Part shown: positions 1 through 9,965 of the stretch, piece after piece
How the letters are laid out: each line of letters opens with the position of its first letter
Position numbering within the stretch: the first letter of the stretch is position 1
Assembly (NCBI RefSeq): GCF_003574295.1
Contig: NZ_BHGK01000001.1
Coordinates: 2,480,001 to 2,544,000 of the forward strand
Reading direction: 5' to 3'
DNA length: 64,000 nt
Source: Mediterraneibacter butyricigenes
GTDB taxonomy: Bacteria; Bacillota; Clostridia; Lachnospirales; Lachnospiraceae
Notes under the pieces: generated by a model
Told to the model about the DNA's origin: nothing
Seen by the model: only the letters and a program-made list of their open reading frames with translations
Databases searched by the model: none
Made by a program: the position numbers and the translations under genes

Positions 1-82
1 TGCGGAGCAAAAAGAAGCAGTTCAGAAGAAAGCAGAAAAGTTGGATGAAATTGGGTATCAGGCATATCTGGAGGGAAAATAA
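1..82 (+). CDS. purE: PurE C-terminus (N5-carboxyaminoimidazole ribonucleotide mutase), partial at left edge
   Basis: Frame 2 is open from the first base to the TAA at 80-82 and encodes a 26-residue tail ending [14 protein letters not shown]. Class I PurE proteins commonly end with a lysine-rich helix and a GYxAYL-type tail, and purM starts three bases downstream, so this is most likely the end of purE. PurE rearranges N5-CAIR to CAIR in de novo purine synthesis. Only the tail is visible, so the call rests on this short similarity and on the pur gene order. Confidence 0.7.
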   Translation, partial: AEQKEAVQKKAEKLDEIGYQAYLEGK

Positions 83-84
83 AG

Positions 85-1110
85 ATGGATTATAAGAAAG
101 CTGGAGTTGATATTGAAGCAGGTTACAAGTCTGTAGAATTGATGAAAGAACATGTTCGTTCGACCATGCGTGCCGAAGTCCTTGGCGGACTGGGCGGATT
201 CTCCGGAGCTTTTTCTCTGGAGAAGATCAAAGAGATGGAAGAGCCGGTGCTTCTGTCCGGGACAGACGGATGCGGAACCAAGGTGAAACTGGCGATGATC
301 CTTGATAAGCACGATACCATCGGAATCGATGCCGTTGCTATGTGTGTGAATGATATCGCATGTGCCGGTGGCGAGCCTTTATTCTTCCTGGATTACATTG
401 CCTGTGGAAAGAATTATCCGGAAAAGATCGCATCCATTGTAAGCGGAGTGGCAGAAGGATGCCGTCAGTCCGGTGCGGCGCTGATCGGCGGAGAGACGGC
501 GGAACATCCGGGACTGATGCCGGAGGATGAATATGATCTGGCCGGATTTGCAGTCGGAGTCTGTGATAAAAAGGAAATGATCACCGGAGAAACCCTGAAA
601 GACGGAGATACACTGATCGGACTTGCCTCATCGGGTGTCCACAGCAATGGATTTTCTCTGGTACGTAAAGTGTTTGAGATGACAGAAGAGTCTCTGAATA
701 CATATTATGACAGTCTGAACGGAACTCTGGGAGAAGTGCTTCTTGCACCGACCCGGATTTATGTGAAGGCGTTAAAGGCATTGAAAGATGCGGGTATCAA
801 AGTGAAAGCATGCAGCCATATTACAGGCGGTGGCTTCTATGAAAATATTCCAAGAATGTTGATTGAGGGAACCCATGCAGTTGTGGAGAAGAACAGCTAT
901 CCGGTACCTCCGATCTTTGATCTGCTTTCAAAAGAAGGCCAGATCGAAGATCAGATGATGTACAATACCTTCAATATGGGGCTGGGAATGGTTCTGGCAA
1001 TTGATCCGGCAGATAAGGATCAGACACTGGAGGTCTTGGAGAAAGCCGGAGAGTCTGCATACGTGGTTGGTAAGATCGAAGCCGGAGAAAAGGGAGTGAC
1101 CTTATGTTAA
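85..1110 (+). CDS. purM: Phosphoribosylformylglycinamidine cyclo-ligase (AIR synthetase)
   Basis: PurM closes the imidazole ring of AIR from FGAM using ATP, in the cytosol, as the fifth step of purine synthesis. The 341-residue protein has the family's usual length. The glycine-rich segment [12 protein letters not shown] lies near residues 58-69, the GGETAEHPG segment near 135-143, and [13 protein letters not shown] occurs in the C-terminal half, all typical of AIR synthetases. The start is three bases after the purE stop, and the purE end supplies the GGAGGG ribosome-binding site, so the two are translationally linked. It overlaps purN by seven bases. Regulation must lie upstream of the window. 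Confidence 0.96.
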   Translation: MDYKKAGVDIEAGYKSVELMKEHVRSTMRAEVLGGLGGFSGAFSLEKIKEMEEPVLLSGTDGCGTKVKLAMILDKHDTIGIDAVAMCVNDIACAGGEPLFFLDYIACGKNYPEKIASIVSGVAEGCRQSGAALIGGETAEHPGLMPEDEYDLAGFAVGVCDKKEMITGETLKDGDTLIGLASSGVHSNGFSLVRKVFEMTEESLNTYYDSLNGTLGEVLLAPTRIYVKALKALKDAGIKVKACSHITGGGFYENIPRMLIEGTHAVVEKNSYPVPPIFDLLSKEGQIEDQMMYNTFNMGLGMVLAIDPADKDQTLEVLEKAGESAYVVGKIEAGEKGVTLC

Positions 1111-1721
1111 GAGTGTTAGTCTGTGTTTCCGGTGGAGGAACCAATCTCCAGGCGATCATTGATGCGGTGGAAAACGGAACCATCACCAACACAAAGCTGG
1201 TTGGGGTTCTGAGCAACCAGCCCAAGGCCTATGCGCTGGAACGTGCGAAGACACACGGGATTCCGGGAGCTTGCGTTTCCAGAAAAGATTTCGGGACGAA
1301 AGAGGCATTTCAGAAGAAATTCTTAGAGACGATCGATGGATTTGAGCCGGATCTGATCGTACTGGCAGGCTTTCTTGTGGTATTGCCAAAAGAACTGATC
1401 GAGAAATATGAGAACCGTATCATCAACATTCATCCATCCCTGATCCCGTCTTTCTGCGGGAAAGGGTTCTATGGACTGAAAGTTCATGAAGAGGCATTGA
1501 AACGTGGAGTCAAAGTGACAGGCGCAACAGTACATTTTGTGGATGAGGGTACCGATACCGGTCCGATCCTGATCCAGAAAGCCGTGGAAGTTCAGGAAGG
1601 TGATACACCGGAAATTCTGCAGCGAAGAGTGATGGAAGAAGCGGAATGGAAGATCCTGCCGCGGGCAATCGATGAGATTGCAAACGGAAAGATTCTGTTG
1701 GGAAAGGAGCAGGCATTATGA
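1104..1721 (+). CDS. purN: Phosphoribosylglycinamide formyltransferase
   Basis: PurN transfers a formyl group from 10-formyltetrahydrofolate to GAR. The 205-residue protein has the nucleotide-binding GGGTNLQAI near residues 10-18, the catalytic Asn/His pair in [10 protein letters not shown] (N108, H110) and the folate-site signature [10 protein letters not shown] around residue 147. It overlaps the end of purM and its own stop overlaps the purD start (ATGA-type junction at 1718-1721), consistent with one polycistronic, translationally coupled purE-M-N-D unit. Confidence 0.96.
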   Translation: MLRVLVCVSGGGTNLQAIIDAVENGTITNTKLVGVLSNQPKAYALERAKTHGIPGACVSRKDFGTKEAFQKKFLETIDGFEPDLIVLAGFLVVLPKELIEKYENRIINIHPSLIPSFCGKGFYGLKVHEEALKRGVKVTGATVHFVDEGTDTGPILIQKAVEVQEGDTPEILQRRVMEEAEWKILPRAIDEIANGKILLGKEQAL

Positions 1722-2998
1722 AAGTACTGATTGTAGGAAGCGGTGGAAGAGAGCATGCAATCGCAACAAGCGTTGCAAAAAGTTCTAAAGTAGAGAAGAT
1801 ATATTGTGCACCGGGAAATGCGGGAATCGCGGCACTGGCGGAATGTGTGGAGATTCAGGCAATGGATTTTGAACGCCTGGTCGCATTTGCAAAGGAAGCT
1901 CAGATTGATCTGTGTATTGTGGGAATGGACGATCCGCTGGTAGGCGGACTGGTGGATGAGATGGAAGCCGCCGGAATCCGTACCTTTGGACCGAGAAAAA
2001 ATGCGGCAATCCTGGAGGGATCCAAAGCATTTTCCAAAGATTTGATGAAGAAATACAACATTCCGACTGCTCAGTATGAGAATTTTACAGATCCGAAGAA
2101 AGCCATCGAGTATCTGGAGATGGAAGCAAAATTCCCAATCGTCTTAAAAGCAGACGGACTGGCACTGGGAAAGGGAGTGCTGATCTGTCAGGATCTGGAA
2201 GAGGCAAAAGACGGAGTTCGGACCATCATGGAAGATAAGAAATTCGGAACAGCAGGAAATACCATGGTCATCGAAGAATTCATGACCGGCAGGGAAGTAT
2301 CCGTACTATCTTTTGTGGATGGAAAGACCATCAAACCCATGACTTCGGCACAGGACCACAAACGGGCAGGAGACGGGGATACCGGGCTGAATACCGGAGG
2401 AATGGGAACTTTTTCCCCGAGTCCTTTCTATACAAAAGAAGTGGATGAGTTCTGCGAAAAATATATTTATCAGGCAACCGTTGATGCGATGGCAAGCGAA
2501 GGCCGTCCGTTTAAGGGAATTATTTTCTTCGGACTGATGCTGACAGAAGAAGGCCCAAAGGTTCTGGAATATAACGCCAGATTCGGAGATCCGGAAGCAC
2601 AGGTAGTTCTGCCGAGAATGAAAAATGATCTGATCGATGTGATCGAGGCATGCATCGACGGCAATCTGGATCAGGTGGATCTTCAGTTTGAAGACAATGC
2701 GGCAGTCTGCGTGGTACTGGCGTCAGACGGATATCCGGTATCTTATGAGAAAGGCTATCCGATCAAAGGTCTGGATCGTTTTGATTCAGAAGAAGGTTAT
2801 TACTGTTTCCACGCCGGCACAAAGTTTGATGAAAAAGGTCAGATTATGACCAACGGAGGTCGTGTTCTTGGCGTGACTGCTACGGGAAAAGATTTAAAAG
2901 AAGCCAGAGCCAATGCATACAAAGCGACGGAATGGGTAGAATTTGACAACAAATACATGCGCCATGACATCGGAAAAGCGATTGACGAGGCACTGTAA
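1718..2998 (+). CDS. purD: Phosphoribosylamine-glycine ligase (GAR synthetase)
   Basis: PurD joins glycine to phosphoribosylamine with ATP. The 426-residue protein shows the N-terminal GSGGREHA motif (residues 7-14), the ATP-grasp core with VLKADGLALGKGV, and the family signature LEYNARFGDPEAQ in the C-terminal half. It overlaps purN by four bases. A strong hairpin terminator follows within 50-95 bases, so purD is the last gene of the purine operon. Confidence 0.96.
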   Translation: MKVLIVGSGGREHAIATSVAKSSKVEKIYCAPGNAGIAALAECVEIQAMDFERLVAFAKEAQIDLCIVGMDDPLVGGLVDEMEAAGIRTFGPRKNAAILEGSKAFSKDLMKKYNIPTAQYENFTDPKKAIEYLEMEAKFPIVLKADGLALGKGVLICQDLEEAKDGVRTIMEDKKFGTAGNTMVIEEFMTGREVSVLSFVDGKTIKPMTSAQDHKRAGDGDTGLNTGGMGTFSPSPFYTKEVDEFCEKYIYQATVDAMASEGRPFKGIIFFGLMLTEEGPKVLEYNARFGDPEAQVVLPRMKNDLIDVIEACIDGNLDQVDLQFEDNAAVCVVLASDGYPVSYEKGYPIKGLDRFDSEEGYYCFHAGTKFDEKGQIMTNGGRVLGVTATGKDLKEARANAYKATEWVEFDNKYMRHDIGKAIDEAL

Positions 2999-3044
2999 GA
3001 AGATAAACAGAGAACAGAAAAACTCAGGAAAAGAATATGAAATA

Positions 3045-3092
3045 AATACCTGCAACTGTGGGAAAACTAAACTACAGTTGTGGGTATTTTTT
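3045..3092 (+). terminator. Rho-independent terminator of the pur operon
   Basis: An inverted repeat pairs ATACCTGCAACTGT with ACAGTTGTGGGTAT (one bulge) around a loop of about 13 bases, and runs straight into six T residues. It lies about 50 bases after the purD stop. Confidence 0.9.
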
Positions 3093-3192
3093 AATTGCGA
3101 AACATACAGATTTGATCTATCTTTTACGGGAAGAGAGAAGGGAATACAAGCTTGCTCTATAAGACCATTTTTAGTTTGGAAATCGCTTGCAA

Positions 3193-3221
3193 TTGAAATT
3201 TAGGGGAGCACGCTATATAAT
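3193..3221 (+). promoter_or_regulatory. Sigma-A promoter for the M16C peptidase gene
   Basis: TTGAAA at 3193-3198 and TATAAT at 3216-3221 are separated by 17 bases. The predicted start lies about 30 bases before the AATGGAGG ribosome-binding site of the gene at 3259. Confidence 0.85.
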
Positions 3222-3258
3222 AAAATAGGTTAAGAACGAGATTTAATGGAGGAAAACG

Positions 3259-6228
3259 ATGGAAATAAAAGACGTAACGGCATATGAAGTCCTGGAAGAA
3301 CGAAATCTGGAAGGAATCCATTCCAAAGGCTGGCTTCTGCGCCACAAAAAAAGCAAGGCAAGAGTCCTGCTGATTTCAAATGATGATGAGAATAAAGTGT
3401 TTAATATCGGATTTCGGACGCCACCGGCGGACAGTACCGGACTGCCGCATATTCTGGAACACTCCGTACTGTGTGGCTCCAGAGATTTTCCAGTGAAGGA
3501 CCCGTTTGTGGAACTGGTAAAAGGATCCTTAAACACCTTTTTAAATGCCATGACTTATCCGGATAAGACGGTGTATCCTGTGGCAAGCTGTAACGATGCA
3601 GACTTCCAGAATCTGATGCATGTCTATATGGATGCGGTCTTTTATCCGAATATTTATCAGCACTCTGAGATTTTCCGTCAGGAAGGCTGGAGTTATAAGC
3701 TGGAAGAGTCGGATGGAAAGCTGGAATACAACGGTGTGGTTTACAATGAAATGAAAGGTGCATTCTCTTCACCGGAAGGGGTGTTGGATCGCGTGATCCT
3801 GAATTCCCTGTTCCCGGACACCTGTTATGCCAATGAATCCGGCGGAGATCCGGAAGATATTCCAAGTCTGAGCTATGAACAGTTCCTGGAATTCCATCGG
3901 ACGTATTATCATCCGTCCAACAGTTATATCTATCTCTATGGGGATATGGATATGGCAGAAAAGCTGATCTGGCTGGATGAAAATTATCTGAGCCATTTTG
4001 AAGAACTGGAGATTAATTCGGAAATTAAGTTGCAAAAACCATTCAAGCAAATGCTGGATATTTCCAGAAAATATTCCATAGCAAGCAATGAATCTGAGAA
4101 GGAGAATACTTATCTTTCTTATAATAAAGTCATCGGAACCAGTCTGGATGAAAAACTGTATCTGGCATTTGAAATCCTGGACTATGCATTGTTGTCCGCA
4201 CCGGGAGCACCGCTTAAGAAAGCTCTGATCGATGCGGGAATCGGAAAAGATGTGATGGGTTCCTATGACAACGGAATCAGACAGCCGATCTTCTCTGTGA
4301 TTGCCAAAAATGCGGATGCGTCCCAGAAGGAAGAATTTGTACAGGTTATCGAAAATACATTGAAAGAGATTGTGAAAAACGGAATCGATCAGAAAGCTCT
4401 GGCAGCCGGAATCAACTATAACGAATTTCGGTTCAGAGAGGCAGATTTTGGCGGCTATCCGAAGGGACTGATGTATGGACTGCAGATCTTCGACAGTTGG
4501 CTGTATGATGATACAAAGCCATTTATTCATATGGAGGCACTGCCTACCTTTGAGTTCCTGAAAGAGCAGATTCCGAAGGGATATTTCGAACAGTTGATTC
4601 AGACCTGGCTTCTTGACAATACCCATGGAGCGATCGTTATGATCGAGCCGGAAAAAGGAAGAACAGCCAGAATGGATCGGGAGCTGCAGGAAAAACTGGA
4701 CGCATATAAAGCAGGACTCTCCAAAGAAGAAGTCGAGAAACTGGTGGCAGATACAAAAGAACTGAAAGAATATCAGGAAGCAGAGGAACGCCAGGAAGAC
4801 CTGGAGCGGATTCCGGTACTGGCCAGAGAAGATATCAGCCGGGAAGTGGCTCCGGTATATAATGAAAAAAAGAAGATCGTGACAGAGAGCGGAAAAGAGA
4901 TTCCGTTGATCTATCATCCGGTTGAGACAAACGGAATCGGTTATCTGAGTCTGTTCTTCTCTCTGGCAGATGTAAAAGAAGAAATGCTTCCGTATGTGGG
5001 AATTCTTCAATCGGTATTGGGCGTGATCGACACGACCAATTATGATTACGGAGAACTGTTCAATGAAATCAATGTACACACCGGCGGAATCGGAACTTCT
5101 CTGGAAGTATTTACGGATGTGACAAAAGCGAAGGAGCGTGCCTTTGCACCTTATATCGAAGTAAAAGGAAAAGCACTCTATCCGGAAGTGTCCACACTGT
5201 TTTGTATGATGCAGGAGATTATGAAAGAGTCCAGACTGGAAGACGAAAAGCGGCTGAAAGAAATTCTTGCCATGACAAAATCCAGACTGGAGATGCGCTT
5301 CCAGTCCTCCGGCCATACGGTCAGTGCGCTTCGGGCATTGTCCTATGATTCTCCGATTTCAAAATTCAAAGACGATACAGACGGAATCGGTTTCTATCAG
5401 ACAGTGGCAAGAATCACCGGACATTTTGAGGAAGAAAAAGAAACGTTGATTCAGAATTTGAAAAATCTGGTGGCACAGATCTTTACCGCAGATCATCTGC
5501 TGGTCAGCTACACCAGTGCGGCAGATGGAATGGATCCGGTACTGACAGGAATAAAGCAGATCGCAGAGCATCTCTTTGAAAGTGATGCATCGGGAAAACC
5601 GGAAGGCGAGATTGAAGAACAGGAAAAGAATCCATTGCATTGTGTAAAGAGAAATGAAGGATTCCAGACTTCTTCCAAAGTGCAGTACGTAGCAAGAACC
5701 GGAAACTTTATGACACACGGACTTTCTTACCACGGAGCATTGCAGGTGTTAAAGGTGATTTTGGGGTATGAATATCTGTGGCAGAATGTCCGGGTAAAAG
5801 GCGGAGCTTACGGATGCATGACCAGCTTCAACCGAATCGGAGATTCGTATTTCGTGTCTTACCGGGATCCGAACCTGGAGAAGACCATGAAAATCTATGA
5901 AGAAATTCCGGCATATTTAAGATCCTTTACAGCAAGTGACAGAGATATGACCAAGTTTGTGATCGGAACCATCAGCAACATTGACCGGCCGATGACACCT
6001 TGTACCAAAGGCGAGCGTTCTCTGAATCTGTATTTGAATCATGTCAGTGAAGAGATGCTGTTACAGGAGCGAAAGGAAATTCTGGAGACAACCGTTGAAG
6101 ATATCCGTGCCATGGCAGATCGGATCGAGGCCGTGCTTTCGGACGAAGAGATTTGTGTCATCGGAGACGAGGAAAAGGTTGCCGCACAGAAAGAAATGTT
6201 CGGAGAAATCCGTCAACTCGTGGGATAA
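3259..6228 (+). CDS. M16C insulinase-family metallopeptidase (presequence protease/falcilysin type)
   Basis: The 989-residue protein is the full length of the single-chain M16C group, which folds as a closed chamber that degrades peptides of limited length. The inverted zinc motif HxxEH is visible as HILEH (H64, E67, H68), with the distal glutamate region EMKGAFSSPEGV further on. No signal peptide or membrane segment is seen, so it should act in the cytosol. The family groups with mitochondrial PreP/Cym1 and is common in Clostridia. It has its own promoter upstream, and era follows 25 bases downstream, possibly on the same transcript. The natural substrate cannot be read from the sequence. 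Confidence 0.93.
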   Translation: MEIKDVTAYEVLEERNLEGIHSKGWLLRHKKSKARVLLISNDDENKVFNIGFRTPPADSTGLPHILEHSVLCGSRDFPVKDPFVELVKGSLNTFLNAMTYPDKTVYPVASCNDADFQNLMHVYMDAVFYPNIYQHSEIFRQEGWSYKLEESDGKLEYNGVVYNEMKGAFSSPEGVLDRVILNSLFPDTCYANESGGDPEDIPSLSYEQFLEFHRTYYHPSNSYIYLYGDMDMAEKLIWLDENYLSHFEELEINSEIKLQKPFKQMLDISRKYSIASNESEKENTYLSYNKVIGTSLDEKLYLAFEILDYALLSAPGAPLKKALIDAGIGKDVMGSYDNGIRQPIFSVIAKNADASQKEEFVQVIENTLKEIVKNGIDQKALAAGINYNEFRFREADFGGYPKGLMYGLQIFDSWLYDDTKPFIHMEALPTFEFLKEQIPKGYFEQLIQTWLLDNTHGAIVMIEPEKGRTARMDRELQEKLDAYKAGLSKEEVEKLVADTKELKEYQEAEERQEDLERIPVLAREDISREVAPVYNEKKKIVTESGKEIPLIYHPVETNGIGYLSLFFSLADVKEEMLPYVGILQSVLGVIDTTNYDYGELFNEINVHTGGIGTSLEVFTDVTKAKERAFAPYIEVKGKALYPEVSTLFCMMQEIMKESRLEDEKRLKEILAMTKSRLEMRFQSSGHTVSALRALSYDSPISKFKDDTDGIGFYQTVARITGHFEEEKETLIQNLKNLVAQIFTADHLLVSYTSAADGMDPVLTGIKQIAEHLFESDASGKPEGEIEEQEKNPLHCVKRNEGFQTSSKVQYVARTGNFMTHGLSYHGALQVLKVILGYEYLWQNVRVKGGAYGCMTSFNRIGDSYFVSYRDPNLEKTMKIYEEIPAYLRSFTASDRDMTKFVIGTISNIDRPMTPCTKGERSLNLYLNHVSEEMLLQERKEILETTVEDIRAMADRIEAVLSDEEICVIGDEEKVAAQKEMFGEIRQLVG

Positions 6229-6253
6229 CAAAACGAAACCAGAAAGGATAAAT

Positions 6254-7150
6254 ATGAGAGAAGATTACAGATCCGGATTTGTGACACTGATCGGAAGACC
6301 GAATGTAGGAAAATCCACCCTGATGAATAAACTGATCGGTCAGAAGATTGCAATCACATCCAACAAACCACAGACCACAAGAAATCGGATTCAGACTGTA
6401 CTGACTACGGAAGAAGGGCAGATCGTGTTTGTGGATACGCCTGGAATCCATAAAGCCAAAAATAAGCTGGGCGAATATATGGTTCATGTGGCAGAACGCA
6501 CCCTGAATGAGGTAGATGTTGTACTCTGGCTGGTAGAACCATCGACCTTTATCGGAGCAGGAGAACGGCACATTATTGAACAGTTGAAAAGAGTGACAAC
6601 ACCGGTGGTACTGGTGATCAATAAAGTAGATATGGTCAAGAAGGAAGAAGTACTGACCTTTATTGATGCCTACCGAAAAGAATATGATTTTGCAGAGATT
6701 GTACCGGTATCCGCAAGAACCGGGGAAAATACGGATGAGTTGGTGAAAGTGATTCTGAAATACCTGCCTTACGGTCCACAGTTCTATGACGAAGATACCA
6801 TTACAGATCAGCCGGAACGACAGATTGTTGCGGAAATTATCCGGGAAAAAGCCCTGCACAGTCTGAACGAAGAGATTCCTCACGGAATTGCAGTGGCAAT
6901 TGACCGCATGAAAATGCAGAGAAAGGTGATGCACATTGATGCGACCATTATCTGTGAGCGGGATTCCCACAAGGGAATTATTATCGGCAAACAGGGCTCC
7001 ATGCTGAAAAAGATCGGAAGTACGGCAAGGTATGAGATCGAGAGAATGCTGGACTGTAAAGTGAATCTGAAGCTTTGGGTCAAAGTGCAGAAAAACTGGC
7101 GGGACAGCGATTTTATGATGAAGAACTTCGGCTATAAAGAAGACGAGTAG
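6254..7150 (+). CDS. era: GTPase Era
   Basis: Era is a GTPase that binds the 3' end of 16S rRNA and assists 30S assembly. The 298-residue product has G1 GRPNVGKST (from about residue 14), G3 DTPG, G4 NKVD and a C-terminal KH RNA-binding domain with the GKQGSMLKKIG loop. The frame is open further upstream, but the ATG at 6254 follows AGAAAGGATAAAT and gives the standard Era N-terminus, whereas the upstream part only reads the end of the peptidase gene in another frame. The era-yqzL-recO order is conserved in Firmicutes. Confidence 0.97.
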   Translation: MREDYRSGFVTLIGRPNVGKSTLMNKLIGQKIAITSNKPQTTRNRIQTVLTTEEGQIVFVDTPGIHKAKNKLGEYMVHVAERTLNEVDVVLWLVEPSTFIGAGERHIIEQLKRVTTPVVLVINKVDMVKKEEVLTFIDAYRKEYDFAEIVPVSARTGENTDELVKVILKYLPYGPQFYDEDTITDQPERQIVAEIIREKALHSLNEEIPHGIAVAIDRMKMQRKVMHIDATIICERDSHKGIIIGKQGSMLKKIGSTARYEIERMLDCKVNLKLWVKVQKNWRDSDFMMKNFGYKEDE

Positions 7151-7352
7151 AGAGAAGACGAGTCCGGGAAATTGAGCCGAATGGAAACAGAATCACAGTC
7201 GAAGAAAACGGCGAACAGAAAAAATTGGCAGTCGTTTTGAAGTATGACAACCTCATCTTTCGGGAAATCTAATCCTGACGGGAACTATAAAACGCGATGG
7301 AAAAAGCGCGAAGATCAGACGGATATCGGACAAGAGATGATGAGGTGAGACT

Positions 7353-7592
7353 ATGGCTCAGACTATGATACAAAAAGACTGGAACTGTTTTGCAAGAACT
7401 GGAAAGATTGAGGATTATCTGTGTTACCGTGAGGCGCAGGAAGAGACTTTGTCTGTCACTCTGAGATGGGCAGGCAAGTTGCCGGAAAAATCAAGGAAAA
7501 TGGACGAAAAAGTACGGTACGGCAAAGGGATACAGGAAGTACTGGAAAATGGCGGACAGAAAGAAGAACAAACGGACAGGGGAACAACGTGA
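7353..7592 (+). CDS. YqzL-family small protein, extended form
   Basis: The gene encodes 79 residues. The N-terminal half (DWNCFARTGKIEDYLCYRE) matches the WxxFxxTGxIxxYLxxKE pattern of YqzL, a protein of roughly 45 residues found between era and recO in many Firmicutes. The charged tail of about 45 residues goes beyond the usual length and may simply be the stretch that couples to recO: the stop TGA overlaps the recO GTG start (GTGA at 7589-7592). A ribosome-binding site GATGATGAGGTGAG precedes the ATG. The function is unknown, and about 200 non-coding bases separate it from era. Confidence 0.75.
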   Translation: MAQTMIQKDWNCFARTGKIEDYLCYREAQEETLSVTLRWAGKLPEKSRKMDEKVRYGKGIQEVLENGGQKEEQTDRGTT

Positions 7593-8338
7593 CAAATCAG
7601 ACCATTGTAACAGGAATTGTGCTGTTATCGGCACCGAGTGGAGAATATGACAGAAGAGTCGTGCTTCTGACGAAAGAGCGGGGGAAAATCTCTGCGTTTG
7701 CAAAAGGTGCCAGACGTCCGCGCAGCGCATTGGGGGCGGCGGTCAATCCTTTCGCATTTGGCGAATTTACCATCTATGAAGGCAGAAATTCCAATACTCT
7801 GGTGGATGCGAAAATTCAAAATTATTTTGAGGAGCTGCGGACAGATATAGAAGGGGCCTATTATGGATTTTATTTTCTGGAACTGGCAGGGTATTATGGC
7901 AGAGAGGGAATCCAGGAAGGCGATATGCTCAAGCTTTTGTATCAGACGCTGCGGGCGTTATTAAATACCAGGATTTCCAACCGGCTGGTTCGGGTGATCT
8001 ATGAGTTGAAACTGATCTGTATCAATGGGGAAGGTCCACAGGTCTTTCAGTGCGTTTCCTGTGGGAAAACCGAGGGGCCGTTCTGGTTCAGTGCCAGACA
8101 GGGAGGAATTCTGTGTCCGCATTGCCGGACGGATGTTATGGATTTGCGGACGATGGATACTTCGACCCTCTATACGATGCAGTACATAGAAAGTTCCCCG
8201 GTAGAAAAACTCTATACTTTCGTGGTAAAAGAGCAGGTATTGGAAGAATTGGAACGGATTATGAAACGGTATCTGGAAGTGTATATTGACCGGAATTTCC
8301 AGTCCCTTACAATCCTGGAAACAATACTTGAAAATTAA
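7589..8338 (+). CDS. recO: DNA repair protein RecO
   Basis: RecO loads RecA onto SSB-coated single strands with RecR. From the GTG at 7589 the product is 249 residues, the normal size. An N-terminal OB-fold reads TGIVLLSAPSGEYDRRVVLLTKERGK, and a C-terminal zinc finger is formed by CVSCGK and LCPHC. The start is set by the OB-fold N-terminus, by the AGGGGAACAAC ribosome-binding site, and by the 4-base overlap with the small upstream gene. The open frame continues upstream to 7466 but that part is out of family. The 3' end carries the promoter of glyS. Confidence 0.93.
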   Translation: MTNQTIVTGIVLLSAPSGEYDRRVVLLTKERGKISAFAKGARRPRSALGAAVNPFAFGEFTIYEGRNSNTLVDAKIQNYFEELRTDIEGAYYGFYFLELAGYYGREGIQEGDMLKLLYQTLRALLNTRISNRLVRVIYELKLICINGEGPQVFQCVSCGKTEGPFWFSARQGGILCPHCRTDVMDLRTMDTSTLYTMQYIESSPVEKLYTFVVKEQVLEELERIMKRYLEVYIDRNFQSLTILETILEN

Positions 8339-8356
8339 GAAGTGAATCGGTATAAT
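8328..8356 (+). promoter_or_regulatory. Sigma-A promoter for glyS, inside the end of recO
   Basis: TTGAAA (8328-8333) and TATAAT (8351-8356) are separated by exactly 17 bases. The implied transcript starts near 8363, which supports a translation start at 8399 rather than the GTG at 8342. Confidence 0.85.
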
Positions 8357-8398
8357 GAAAACATTGAAAAACTTAGGAAGAATGTGAGGAAGAGTAAG

Positions 8399-9799
8399 AT
8401 GGTTGAGAAGACGATGGACAAAATCGTAGCACTTGCAAAAACCAGAGGATTTGTATATCCGGGTTCCGAGATCTATGGTGGTCTTGCAAATACCTGGGAT
8501 TACGGAAATCTGGGAGTAGAGCTTAAGAATAATGTAAAAAAAGCATGGTGGAAGAAATTCGTACAGGAATCTCCATACAACGTAGGTGTGGACTGTGCAA
8601 TCCTGATGAATCCTCAGACATGGGTAGCATCCGGACATCTGGGCGGATTTTCCGATCCGCTGATGGATTGTAAAGAATGTCACGAACGTTTCCGTGCAGA
8701 TAAACTGATCGAAGATTTCAGCGCAGAGCATGGGATCGAACTGGATGGTTCTGTAGACGGATGGAGCCAGGAGAAGATGACGGCATTTATTGAAGAACAT
8801 CAGGTTCCGTGTCCGACCTGCGGCAAGCACAATTTCACAGATATCCGTCAGTTCAATCTGATGTTTAAGACATTCCAGGGTGTAACAGAAGACGCAAAGA
8901 ATACGGTATATTTAAGACCGGAGACTGCACAGGGAATCTTTGTAAACTTTAAGAATGTACAGAGAACCTCCAGAAAGAAACTTCCGTTTGGTATTGCTCA
9001 GATTGGTAAATCTTTCCGTAATGAGATCACACCGGGTAACTTTACTTTCCGTACCCGTGAGTTTGAGCAGATGGAACTGGAATTCTTCTGCCAGCCGGAT
9101 ACCGATCTGGAATGGTTTGATTACTGGAAGAAGTTCTGTCTGGACTGGCTGTCTTCTCTGGGACTGAAAGAGGACGAGGTTCGTTATCGTGATCATGATA
9201 AAGAAGAACTGTCCTTCTACAGCAAGGCTACAACGGATGTGGAATTCCTGTTCCCGTTTGGATGGGGAGAACTCTGGGGAATTGCAGACCGTACCGATTA
9301 TGACCTGACTCAGCATCAGAATGAGTCCAAACAGGATCTGACTTACTTCGATGATGAGAAGAAAGAAAAATATATTCCGTATGTAATCGAGCCGTCACTG
9401 GGAGCAGACCGTATGGTACTTGCGTTCCTCTGCAGTGCTTATGATGAAGAAAATATCGGAACGGAAGAGAAACCGGATATGCGTACCGTTCTTCACTTCC
9501 ATCCGGCACTGGCACCGGTTAAGATTGGTGTGCTGCCGCTTTCCAAGAAGCTGAATGAAGGCGCAGAAAAAGTATTCCAGGAACTGTGCAAGACTTACAA
9601 CTGTGAGTTTGATGACAGAGGAAATATCGGAAAACGTTATCGCCGTCAGGATGAGATCGGAACACCGTTCTGTGTGACTTATGACTTCGATTCCGAAGAA
9701 GATGGAGCAGTAACTGTCCGTGATCGTGATACCATGGAACAGGAGCGTATTAAGATCGAAGATCTGAAAGCATACTTTGAGAAAAAATTCGAGTGGTAA
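8399..9799 (+). CDS. glyS: Glycyl-tRNA synthetase, homodimeric class II type
   Basis: This enzyme charges tRNA-Gly. The product (466 residues from the ATG at 8399) begins [18 protein letters not shown] and continues through [18 protein letters not shown], the hallmark of the one-chain alpha2 enzyme. Class II motif 2 is visible as [21 protein letters not shown] and motif 3 as [10 protein letters not shown] near the C-terminus, followed by the anticodon-binding domain. A GAGGAAGAG ribosome-binding site precedes 8399. It has its own promoter and terminator. CGT and GGT codons are frequent, as expected for a well-expressed gene. Confidence 0.96.
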   Translation: MVEKTMDKIVALAKTRGFVYPGSEIYGGLANTWDYGNLGVELKNNVKKAWWKKFVQESPYNVGVDCAILMNPQTWVASGHLGGFSDPLMDCKECHERFRADKLIEDFSAEHGIELDGSVDGWSQEKMTAFIEEHQVPCPTCGKHNFTDIRQFNLMFKTFQGVTEDAKNTVYLRPETAQGIFVNFKNVQRTSRKKLPFGIAQIGKSFRNEITPGNFTFRTREFEQMELEFFCQPDTDLEWFDYWKKFCLDWLSSLGLKEDEVRYRDHDKEELSFYSKATTDVEFLFPFGWGELWGIADRTDYDLTQHQNESKQDLTYFDDEKKEKYIPYVIEPSLGADRMVLAFLCSAYDEENIGTEEKPDMRTVLHFHPALAPVKIGVLPLSKKLNEGAEKVFQELCKTYNCEFDDRGNIGKRYRRQDEIGTPFCVTYDFDSEEDGAVTVRDRDTMEQERIKIEDLKAYFEKKFEW

Positions 9800-9806
9800 T
9801 CTTAAG

Positions 9807-9837
9807 AACCCCGGCGGGAGAACTGCCGGGGTTTTTC
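9807..9837 (+). terminator. Rho-independent terminator of glyS
   Basis: AACCCCGGC pairs with GCCGGGGTT around a nine-base loop, followed by a T run, starting 8 bases after the glyS stop. Confidence 0.92.
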
Positions 9838-9965
9838 TGACCATGTGTCTGGAGCCGCTGTTTACAGGGAAAATCTGAAGCAAATTGAAGGAAGAACCGG
9901 AAACGGGTCAGAATAGAAAAGAAAGAAAACAACAGACAGGAAAGCATAAGAAAGGAGACAGAAAA

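Noticed and set aside
3769-5316. 515-codon minus-strand frame opposite the M16C peptidase
   Set aside because: Antisense shadow, Phe/Cys/Ile-rich, no ribosome-binding site.
8342-8398. Upstream GTG start for glyS
   Set aside because: It lies before the predicted transcription start (promoter -10 at 8351-8356) and adds residues not typical of GlyRS; the ATG at 8399 has the ribosome-binding site.
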